Shown: positions 31,406 to 41,010 of the stretch, piece after piece
How the letters are laid out: every line of letters begins with the position of its first letter
Position numbering within the stretch: position 1 is the first letter of the stretch
Source of the DNA: Schistocerca nitens
Taxonomy: Eukaryota; Arthropoda; Insecta; Orthoptera; Acrididae
NCBI RefSeq assembly: GCF_023898315.1
Contig: NC_064619.1
Location: 347,210,650 to 347,274,649, forward strand
Direction: 5' to 3'
Length of the DNA stretch: 64,000 nt
Made by a program: the position numbers and the translations under genes
Notes under the pieces: generated by a model
What the model was told of the DNA's origin: nothing
Seen by the model: the letters and a program-made list of their open reading frames with translations, nothing else
Databases searched by the model: none

Positions 31406-32762
31406 ATATACAGATAATAAACGGGTATTCATTGGACAGATATATTATACTAGAACTGACATGTGATTACATTTTCACGCAATTTGGGAGCATAGATCGT
31501 GAGACATTAGTACCCAGAACAACCACCTCTGGCCGTAATAACGGCCTTGATACACCTGGGCATTGAGTCAAACAGGGATTGGATGGCGTGTACAGGTACA
31601 GCTGCCCATGCAGCTTCAACACGATACCACAGTTCATCAAGAGTAGTGACTGGCGTATTGTGACGAGCCAGTTGCTCGGCCACCATTGACGAGACGTTTT
31701 CAATTGGTGGGAGATCTGGAGAATGTGCTGGCCAGGTAAGCAGTCGAACATTTTCTGTATCCAGAAAGGCCCGTACAGGACCTGCAACATACGGTCGTGC
31801 ATTATCCCTCTGAAATTTAGGATTTCGTAGCGATCGAATGAAGGGTAAAGCCACGGGTCGTAACACATCTGAAATGTGACGTCCACTGTTTAATGTGCCG
31901 TCAATGCGAACAAGAGGTGACCGAGACGTGTAACCAATGGCACCCCATACCATCCCGCCGGGTGATACGCCAGTATGGCGATGACGAATACACGCTTCCA
32001 ATGTGCGTTCACCGCGATGTCGCCAAACACAGATGCGACCATCATGATGCTGTAAACAGAACCTGAAATTAATCGAAAAAAGGACGCTTTGCCATTGGTG
32101 CACCCACGTTCGTCGTCGAGTACACCATCGCAGGCGCTCCTGTCTGTGATGCAGCGTCAAGGGTAACCGCAGCCATGGTCTCCGAGCTGATAGTCCATGC
32201 TGCTGCAAACGTCGTCGAACTGTTCGTGCAGATGGTTGTTGTCTTGCAAACGTCCCCATCTGTTGACTCAGGGATCGGGTCGTGGCTGCACGATCCGTTA
32301 CAGCCATGCGGATAAGGTGGCTGTCATCTCGGCTGCTAGTGATATGAGGCCGTTGGGATCCAGCACGGCGTTCCGTATTACCCTCCTGAACCCACCAATT
32401 CCATTCTCTTCTAATTGTCATTGGATCTCGACCAACGCGAGCAGCAATGTCACGATACGATAAACCGCAATCGCGATAGGCTACAATCCGACCTTTATCA
32501 AAGTCGTAAACATGATGGTACGCATTTCTCCTACTTACACGAGACATCACAACAACGTTTCACCAGGCAAGGCTGTTTGTGTATGACAAATCGGTTGGAA
32601 ACGTTCCCCATGTGCGCATGTTGTAGGTTTCGCCACCGGCGCCATCCTTGTGTGAATGCTCTGAAAAGCTAATCATTTGCATATCACAGGATCTTCTTCC
32701 TGTCGGTTAAATTTCGCGTCTGTGGCACGTCATCTTCGTGGTGTAGCAATTTTAATATCCAG
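31406..32762 (-). mobile_element. Tc1-type DNA transposon, truncated at its 3' end
   Basis: The right side (its 5' end) finishes TAGCAATTTTAATATCCAG followed by TA, which fits a Tc1 terminus. The left side stops in the run ATAATAAACGGGTATTC directly against the Gypsy 3' LTR, before the terminal repeat would be reached. The rest of the terminus is not found left of the 5' LTR, so simple splitting by the Gypsy element is not demonstrated. It contains one long transposase frame. Confidence 0.85.
31507..32550 (-). pseudogene. Tc1-like transposase, full-length frame but catalytic Asp lost
   Basis: The frame has 347 codons, a normal size for Tc1 transposases. Residues 15-55 hold a helix-turn-helix (GRIVAYRDCGLSYRDIAARV) and 70-120 the second DNA-binding part. 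The catalytic domain should start with FSDES but reads VLFSINFRFC (residues 156-165), so the first Asp is gone. The second Asp is kept in RDNARPY (D249), and Glu 284 in SPDLPPIE lies 34 residues later, giving the DD34E spacing. MVWGAIGYTSRSPL is the conserved middle strand. It is open from end to end yet expected to be inactive for cutting. It might still bind its termini. Confidence 0.9.
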
Positions 32763-32763
32763 T

Positions 32764-32865
<102 letters not shown>

Positions 32866-32986
32866 AGAAAAAGATCGTTTTTAAAGAACAATATAACTGT
32901 GTTTTACTTACTGTAATTCAAAATTTAGTTTTGCTTCTGAAGTCGTGATGATCATGGTGATAATGTCGCCATTTTCATATTACTTT

Positions 32987-33032
32987 TAGGGCCTGATGAT
33001 GACGAAGTGTATCGTCGAAACCGGTTGCCAAT
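32987..33032 (+). ncRNA. hammerhead ribozyme motif (complete core)
   Basis: CUGAUGA at 32993-32999 is the canonical core. Helix II is GACGA (33001-33005) / UCGUC (33012-33016). GAAA is at 33017-33020, with palindromic CCGG at 33021-33024. The cleavage site UU is at 33025-33026. GGC (32990-32992) pairs with GCC (33027-33029) as helix I, and AATAAA follows. Every conserved position fits. Helix III alone is minimal, so a dimeric form is more likely. Confidence 0.75.
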
Positions 33033-33119
33033 AAATTATGTCGTGAAATTCCAGCTGGCGGTGGTGTTGAAAATTGTAATATTCCTGTCCACTGTGGCCG
33101 ATTCCGTCTATTTAACAGG

Positions 33120-33600
33120 GATGGATAGGCCGAGTCACAGTTGTATTTTCTATTCTTCTGTATATTATTTTTATCAGGAACTTGAATGCAAAAGCTTTTA
33201 AGCTGATTGTGTAACGGTTCTCAGACTTAGCTGTGCTTGCTATCTTCGGAATTGTGTGCACATTGTTACTTCCTAAGTCTGATGGTATGCCTTTAAGACT
33301 CATAGATTTTAAACACCAACTTAAATATTTACATATTTGGCACTTCTCTTGCTAATAGAACAAATTCCGAAGAAATTTTATGTATCCATTTTGCCTTAGA
33401 TCTCACGTCTTCTAAAGCTCTGCTAGACTTTGACTCTAATGCTGAGTTTACTTTGTCTTCCATATCGGCTCGCATTTCTTCGTCAATCACATCGTACTGT
33501 TCCCCGTCTCGTAGTGGACTTCAATGTACTCCTCACATCTATCCGACCTCTTAACAGTGTGACTGTTTGCTAACCTGGAGGTGAATACTGAATTTTCTAA
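33120..33600 (-). mobile_element. RTE LINE fragment (RT N-terminal part)
   Basis: The minus-strand frame 33303-33112 reads KGIPSDLGSNNVHTIPKIASTAKSENRYTISL, matching the RTE reverse-transcriptase start (IPxDFRxSxxVxIPKK...CxxYRTISL). Upstream on the minus strand lies decayed linker sequence. No active-site region remains. Confidence 0.75.
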
Positions 33601-34165
33601 CACTGTCTATCTTCCTTCACTCCCGATAATGGATTAGAAAGAAATATTAAGTTATTTTCAAGTGAGATCACATGCGATATGGTTTTAAAATAAGTCCCCA
33701 GAGAATGCGAAAATAAAATGGCGGTCCTAACTAATAATGTAAATCTCACTGCGTAAAATTGACGTTCGTCCCCGTACGCGAAGTGTAGAAGTTTCAAATT
33801 TCTCAGAATAAATTACAAAGAACGAGCGTTTGGCACAGTTCGTAATTATGTCTCCACACTGAAGAAAACGAAACTGTTAAATACTAAGTTCTAGTAAATA
33901 ATCTGTGACAAATTCTATCACATTGGGTCGAGATACGATCACGTAATGGGAGAGGACGGCTGGATATTAATTCTGGTGAGCTTAATTTTATTCTGCTTTA
34001 TTAAAGTTCGTACAGAATAGTTGAAGCTCTTAAAGGTGTCTGGCACTTGGCGCCCCTTCGCTGCCCTGGATGCGGAAGGGCTTCATCCCCATGTCTGGTG
34101 GGAAGGACCTGTCACAGCCGAATGTTCAACGTACTCCGCAGGGTAAGGCTAGGCTGAAACTACAC
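33601..34165. other. unassigned sequence
   Basis: AT-rich with short frames only. A GC-richer patch at about 34040-34145 has no recognised match. The TA at 34166-34167 that follows is the target of the pogo-type element. Confidence 0.35.
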
Positions 34166-34329
34166 TAGACTCTCGCTAATCCGGCCTTCAGTAGTCCGGC
34201 CTCTCAGTAATCCGGCACATATCCAAAAATACGTGCATAATGAATTACCGTGCGCAACAGTGCTTTCTTAAACAATTCTTTGTATACTGTATTTGAAATG
34301 TACCTTTCTTCACAGTTCGGAATTGTGTC

Positions 34330-35981
34330 TTCTAAAAGGAAACAAGTTACACTAGACCTCAAGCAGAAACTCGAAATTTTAGATAAGTTAAATCGAGGTC
34401 CTTCGCAGAAAGCCATTGCTTCTTAGTTCAGTGTTGGACGAGCAACTATTTATGACATCAAAAAGAAAGATGTTCTTCGACAGTACTCAACACAAATGGA
34501 TAGTGAGTCGGGGAAACGTTAGGTTATGCGAAACAGTGAGAATGAAGAACTGCACGTAGCTGTTTATAGATGGTTCATACAACAACGCAGTAAAGGAATT
34601 CCAGTGAGTGGCCAGATTATAAAAAAAAAGCAGCTGCATTTAACAAACAACTTGGCGGTAGTAACTTGTTTGCAGCGAGCGATGTTTGGCTATCAAACTT
34701 GAAAAAAGGACATGGCATTCGGCAGCTGACAGACACCGGGGAAAGTCGCTCAGCTAACGATAAGGATGCTGATGAGTTTGTAAGCAAGATACGGAAGATA
34801 ATAGAGGAAGAAGATTTAACTGCTGATGCCTTCTATAATGTTGATGGTTCAAATGGCTCTGAGCACTATGGGACTTAACATCTGAGGTCATCAGTCCCCT
34901 AGAACTTAGCACAACTTATACCTAACTAACCTAAGGACATCACACACGTCCATGCCCGAGGCAGGATTCGAACCTGCGACCGTAGCAGTCGCGCTGTTCC
35001 GTACTGAAGCGCCTATAACCACTCGGCCTCACCGGTCGGCTATAATGCTGATGAAACAGGACTCTTTTACAAGATGCTTCCTTCAAAAACATTAGCTGCC
35101 AAGAACGAGAAGGAAGCTTGTGGTTACAAGCAACAGAAACAGTGCGTAACATTAATGGCTTATTGTAATGCAAATGGGAGTCATAAACTACAGTTTAAGG
35201 TGACAGTAAAATCCCAATAATCACCTTGTATCAACTCACTGACATAAATACTCTACCAGTGCAGTATTGCGCTCAGAAGCAAGCGTAGATGGACAGACCA
35301 ATATTCTCTCATTGGCTCCATGAAACGTTTGTACCAGCAATAAGAAAAGAGCTAAAGAAGAAAACGCTTTCACCGAAAGCTATACTTATAATTGACAATG
35401 CTCTCAGTTATCCTTGAGATGTTCCTCTAACGTCCGTTGGTATACGTGTACAAGCACTCTTTCTCCCACCCAATGTGACAGCCCTAATTCATCCCATGTA
35501 CTAGGAAAATTTGTAATCAATTAAATGTCATTACCGGCATACTGTTGATGTCGAGTTGGATCCAGTAGTGTTTGACAGCGATGATCCAGTCAGTTCGGGA
35601 TTATCAATTACTTTCTACACTGACATGTTTCACAACATTCCAGGAGTAGACGAAATTGATGATGAGGATGTTAATAAGTGGCTGAAGGAGGAAAACTGTG
35701 ATACGAACCAAACTTTAACAGATGAAGAAATAATCAAGAGCGTGCAAGAAATTAAGGATGAAAGTAATGATGAAGGGGACAGAGGAGGAGAGAGCATGAA
35801 GATTTCTCACACAGCTGGTGCTGACGCTGCCGAGGTCTTCCTGCAGTACATTATGCAAGAACCAGATACATACAGTACCGATGTAGTGCTTGTAAAGCGG
35901 TTCCGTGATAAAGCATGCCACCGTCGCGTATCATCATTACGACAGTTAAAAATTAGAGACATGTTTCATAGTGTGTGTTAA
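34330..35981 (+). pseudogene. Tigger/jerky-like transposase, fragmented
   Basis: The N-terminal CENP-B-like helix-turn-helix is visible near 34335 (KRKQVTLDLKQKLEILDKL, then SVGRATIYDIKKK). A second DNA-binding part lies at about 34550-34740. After the SINE the DDE core starts with YNADETGLFYKMLPSKTLA (Asp in DET). The frame 35556-35981 supplies the acidic C-terminal region (DEEIIKSVQEIKDES) and ends LRQLKIRDMFHSVC, like the QTKITDFF tail of jerky-type proteins. Stops and frameshifts occur throughout, so it is inactive. Confidence 0.85.
34847..35039 (-). mobile_element. tRNA-derived SINE, family A
   Basis: Family A in minus orientation with box B intact. The duplications CTATAATGTTGATG (34833-34846) and CTATAATGCTGATG (35040-35053) flank it. 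It splits the transposase of the pogo-type element immediately before the catalytic DET motif. Confidence 0.93.
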
Positions 35982-36248
35982 GACTGTATAATTATGTACA
36001 GTAAACACTCAAGGACTAAGTATTCTTTGAAAATTAATGTATTCTTGGATTCAATGAAGTATATCCTGTATGTTTTAAAATTGTATCCTTCGATTTAATA
36101 AAGCACATTACACTATATTCCCTATTTTTTCAAAATAAATAGAAAACAAAATAAATGAATAAAACAAATTTCAGACACTCAATAATTCGGCACTTCTGCT
36201 AATCCGGCACCCAAATGTGCCAGGAATGGCCTGATTTGCGGGAATCTA

Positions 36249-36982
36249 GTCACCATGAATCACTACTACAGTTTTAGCGATAGCTTAGTACTTGACATCC
36301 ACTGCGACAGTTAAAGAAAACCACAAATGGCAGTTTAATTAGTTCTTAAACGCTTTACTATTGAAAGCTGATATATTTAACAAAATCCTTCCCTCAGGCA
36401 AAACAGTTAGTATATATACATAATGAAACTCTCCAACGCGCCTTATAACTAATAATCACTATCTTTGTGGGTATATTTAAAAAATGAACCCCAAAATTAG
36501 AAATGCCGCGGTCAATCATAACTCAGTAATAAGTATAAAGAAAACCCAGCAAAATGAAAGTTGCAATAACTTTATCATACGAATTATTCAAAAATAACTC
36601 AGACGGTAATAATAAGATATCTCCTAAAAGACCCAATGCAGGCTGCGAAAACTGGTAACAAGTCTTAAATGAAAAACCTCCCATAGGGCAATAAGGTAGG
36701 CTATCGTACAAAACCACTGTTCAAATACGCTCTCTAGGTCCATTAAAACACGGCAAATATAAAGATGGGAACGATAATTTTCATCAACTAAAGCCCTTAA
36801 GCCAGGCCCGCACAGAACACTGCACAGTTCACACTCCACTGCGCCACAGAACCACAAGCTCGGTTAATAGAGCATGGTGGTCTCTTCAGCTTGAAAAAAG
36901 TCGTTGTAGCGAGAGTAAATAACGTAACGTACACATACACTAAAACCAAACGCAAAATATATGTAGTTAAGAAAGCAAATAA
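36249..36982. other. unassigned AT-rich sequence
   Basis: Nothing recognised on either strand. Confidence 0.35.
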
Positions 36983-38900
36983 TGTTTCACTTGATTCCTT
37001 CTCAAGGGACAGACTACTCTCTGTCCAACGTAACTACATATGTAAGCGTAGACCAAATGTGGCTTAAATTCAGAGAAATAGTAATGACAGCAACTAAGAG
37101 ATATACACCACGTAAATTAATAAAAGTTGGTACTGATCCTTCATGGTACACAAAACAGGTGAGAACACTGTTGCAGAAGCAATGAACAAAAATGAAATGA
37201 CAAATAAAACAACACAAAGTCCCCAAGACTGGCGTTGTTTTACTGCAGCTCGAAACTGTGCACTGACTTCAACGCGAAATGATTTTAATACTTTCCATAA
37301 TAGAACTATATCTCGATATCTGGCAGACAATCGAAAGAGATTCTAGTCGTATGAAAAGAACACCAGTGGCAAGTTACCTTCATTGCATGGTAGCAATTGT
37401 AATTTTACCGATGATCGTACCACTGAAGCGTAGTTACTAAACACGCTGTTTGAAATATCTTCACCAAAGAAGCTGAAGTAAACATTGCAGAATTTGAATC
37501 AAGAACTGCCGACAACGTGTGTAGCTTAGTAGATATCCTCGGTGTAGTGAAGCAATCCAAATCATATAATAAAGGCAATTCTTGTCCAGATTGTACGCCG
37601 TTATATTACCTTCAGCGTATGTTGACGTAGCAACTCTGTACCTAGGAATCATATCCAACAGTTCATTCGATGAAATATCGGTACCTAAGGACTGAAAAGT
37701 TTCACATGTCACACAGATTATCGAGAAAGGAAAAAGGAGTAATCTGATGAATTACAGACCCATATCACTGACATCTACTTATAGTAGTATTTTGGAACAT
37801 ATACTGTGTTCGAACATTTTGAATTACCTCGAAGGAAACGATCGGTTGACAAATAGCACGGATTCTGAAAATATTGTACATGTGAAACACAACTAGGTCT
37901 ACATTCAAACCAAGTAACTTGTGTTATCGACAGGGAATATCAAATTGCTCCAACATTTCTAAAGTTCCAGTAATTTTTTGACACTGTTCCTGACAAGCTA
38001 CTTCTAATCATTTTGCTACCTATGGAGTAGCGTTTCATTAATGCGACTGGTTCATGAATTCCTGTCAAAAAGGTTACAGTTCGCACTAACTGAAAGTCAT
38101 AGAGTAAAACAGAAGTAAAGTCTGCCACTGCCTTATCTGTAGTATAAACGATCTAGGAGACAACCTGAGGAGGCCTCTTAGAATGTTTATAGATGATGTC
38201 ATTTTCCGTCTAGTGAAGTAATCAGACGATTAAAATCTATTGCAAAATGATGTAGATAAAATACTTGTATGGTGCGAAAAGCGGCAATTGACTTTAAATA
38301 TTGAAGAGTGTGGGTCATCCACATGATTACTAAAGGAAATGCGTTAAATTTTGGTTACACGATACTTACAAGTGTAAAATCTGTCAGTTCAGGTACATAA
38401 AATTACGAGTAACTTAAACGGGAACGATGACATAGATAATTTTGTAGGGAAAGCAAACTAATGAACGCATTTTTTATGAAAAACAGAAGTTGCAACAGGC
38501 CTGTTAAACGGACTGCCCACATTGCTCTTGTCCGTCCCCTTCTGGGGCACTACTGCGCAGTATGGAATCGGTGTGACAAAGAATTTACGGAGAACATCGA
38601 AAAAGTTCAAAGAAGGGCAGGGGAGAGAGTGTCTTGGATATGATACTCGAACTGAAGAAAGCTAGTTTTCGTTGTGGTGAGATCTTTCCACGAAATTTCA
38701 GTCTCCACCTTTCTCCTCCGAATGCTGAAAAGGTTTGTTCTCGCCCATCTACTGATTATGGTAATAAAATAGAACCAATCAGAGCTCGTACTGAAGGATT
38801 AAGTGTTCGCCTTTCCCGCGTGGTGTCCAAGAGTGGAATGGTTTAGAAACAGTTTGCAGTTGGTTCAGTGAACTCTGTGCCAAGCATTCAGGTCTGAATT
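36983..38900 (+). mobile_element. jockey/CR1-type LINE, second decayed copy
   Basis: Same family as 7980-10870. At 37060-37160 the linker KLIKVGTDPSWYTKQV parallels KLMRDGTDPPWYIEQV of the first copy. NYRPISLTS follows (about 37740-37775) and SLMRLVHEFLSKRLQFAL (about 38025-38090). RT palm sequence with a changed catalytic box (MMSFSV near 38190) precedes the C-terminal ALVRPLLGHYCAVWNRC and ENIEKVQRRAG (38520-38625). It is 5'-truncated and full of stops. Divergence between the two copies shows that both are old. Confidence 0.8.
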
Positions 38901-39059
38901 GAAGAGTAGACATAAAGATGAAGATATTAGGCAGGCGCTTAAGTTTTTGGCATTTTTGTTTTGTATGTAGGCACTCCGGTTGCTATGGGCTTATTTATTG
39001 ATTGTCATTTTCATTTGTCTTTCGCTGCTGCTGTTTGATTTACATATTGTCATGTAGTC

Positions 39060-41010
39060 ATTTGGAGATAGTGAGCGGAGCAGCAGACGCTAGAAAAAGG
39101 TGTGACAAATGGGGAAATCGTAACATTTCCGACGTATCTTTCTGTTTGAGTTCAATAGAGGGATTACAGGAGCAGGAGCAGCAAGAAACGTTTGGGCCAT
39201 ACATGGGCATAACGCCATTGGGCAAAGCACAGAAAGAAAAGAGTTATCTCGTTTTAGGGAGGATCGTTTTGACATTAGCGACCCTTCACGTTCAGGATGT
39301 TCTTCCGGGTTTGATGACGATCATTTGCACGTGTTAATCGACAACGATCGACGTCAGTGTACTCGAGAGCTGACAAATTTGATAAACTGTGATCATTCCA
39401 TTACCGAGCGAAATTGGCATGCAATGAGGAAGGTTCTAAAATCTCAACTCTAACCCAAAATCATACAAATCGGTGGGTGGCCGTAAGTACACCTCTGCTT
39501 GCTCGTGATCGATTGGGTCGAGAATAATACCGACTATTTCTGTATTGTGTTGTTACTGGTGGCGACAAAATGGTCTCGTTATACTTTGTTTGTTGTAGTT
39601 GTGGTCTTCAGTCCTGAGACTGGTTTGATGCAGCTCTCCATGCTACTCTATCCTGTGCAAGCTTCTTCATCTACAAATACTTACTACAACCTACATCCTT
39701 CTGAATCTGCATAGTGTATTCATCTATTGGTCTCCCTCTACGATTTTTGCCCTCCACGCTGCCCCCCAATGCTAAATTGGTGATCCCTTGATGCCTCCGA
39801 ACATGTCATACCAGCCGGTCCCTTCTTCTTGTCAAGTTGTACCACAAGCTCCTCTTCTCCCCAATTCTATTCAATACCTCATTATTTATGTGATCTACCC
39901 ATCTAATCTTCCGCATTCTTCTGTAGCACCACATTTCGAAAGCTTCTATTCTCTTCTTGTCCAAACTATTTATCGTCTATGTTTCACTTCCATACATGGC
40001 TACACTCCATACAAATACTTTCAGAAACGACTTCCTGCCACTTAAATCTATACTCGATGTTAACAAATTTCTCTTCTTCAGAAATGCTTTCCTTGTCATT
40101 GCCAGTCTCAATTTTATATCCTCTCTACTTCGACCATCATCAGTTATTTTGCTCCCCAAATAGCAAAACTCCTTTACTACTTGAAGTGTCTCATTTCCTA
40201 ATCTAATTCCCTCAGCATCACCCGACTTAATTCGACTACATTCTATTATCCTTCGTTTTGCTTTTGTTGATGTTCATGTTATACCCTCCTTTCAAGACAC
40301 TGTCCATTCCGTTCAACTGCTCTTCCAAATCCTTTGCTGTCTCTTGACAGTATTACAATGTCATCGGCGAACCTCAAAATTTTTATTTCTTCTCCATGGA
40401 TTTTAATACCTACTCCGAATTTTTCTTCTTTTTTTTCCTTTACTGCTTGCTTATCACAAGGAAAAGAAAGGACTGGTTGAGCCCCAACAAAGCAGCAACT
40501 CCTCGTACAAAGATCTGTGCTCATCGACAAAAGATAATGTTATGCATCTGGTCTAACAACAACGGTTTGATATACTGAGGTGTAACCATTGCTACTGACA
40601 TTTATTATCACAGCTGAGACGTTTTGGAGACGTTATCCAGGTACCACGACGCTACGCCACAATAACACCCACCCGTATTCTGCTTTACTGACAAAGAAAC
40701 GCTGTACAGGAATTGTTTTGAGAAGTCATTCTTCACCAACATTATTCATCTTACCTTGGATTCTTTGCTCTCTATCGATCAACCTTCAAGGAACTTCCCT
40801 TCCCAACGAAAATGCGTTCCGAAAATAGCTCGAAGAGTTCCTCGCTTCAAAACCACGTGATTTCTACTGTCGCGAAATCGAAAACTTACCCCTGTGTCTG
40901 CAGACTTCTAAATAGTGGAGAAGAATATGTATTTGTTGTGTTTACCGAACGTGTAGAAAAAGACTACGAACTTATGCGTCAACCGAATAAATCATATAAC
41001 AAGAGAGCCA
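39060..41010 (+). pseudogene. mariner transposase, split by an RTE insertion
   Basis: The 5' part (39060-39595) encodes a mariner DNA-binding region in broken frames (RFDISDPSRSGCSSGFDDDHLHVLIDNDRRQCTREL in pieces, then DHSITERNWHAM). It reaches a decayed TGDEKW box at about 39556-39575. The 3' part (40462-41010) resumes with KDWLSPNKAATPRTKICAH, then a region equivalent to LxWWxxxGVIYYE and a C-terminal end (FLLSRNRKLTP) in several frames. The two halves join correctly once the minus-strand RTE at 39596-40461 is removed. Both halves carry stops and frameshifts. Terminal repeats were not identified. Confidence 0.82.
39596..40461 (-). mobile_element. RTE LINE 3' part inserted in mariner
   Basis: The minus strand runs from an RT region (about 40440, KEEKFGVGIKIHGEEIKILRFADDIVIL, the intact catalytic FADD box split over two lines of sequence) through KAFLKKRNLLTSSID, FVWSVAMYGSET and the 3' tail (GCATCAAACCAGTCTCAGGA). 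It is less decayed than the other RTE copies; the frame at 40279-40530 still reads the catalytic box. It is 5'-truncated, as usual for LINE insertions, and interrupts a mariner element. Confidence 0.85.

Larger units (their letters stand above)
34168..36246 (+). mobile_element. pogo/Tigger-type DNA transposon, defective
   Basis: The termini GACTCTCGCTAATCCGGCC and, reversed at the right, GATTCCCGCAAATCAGGCC are inverted repeats, with further AATCCGGCAC blocks near both ends. TA flanks both sides (34166-34167, 36247-36248). Internal transposase remnants and a SINE (34847-35039) fill the 2,079 bp. The terminal sequence type is typical of Tigger elements. Confidence 0.88.
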
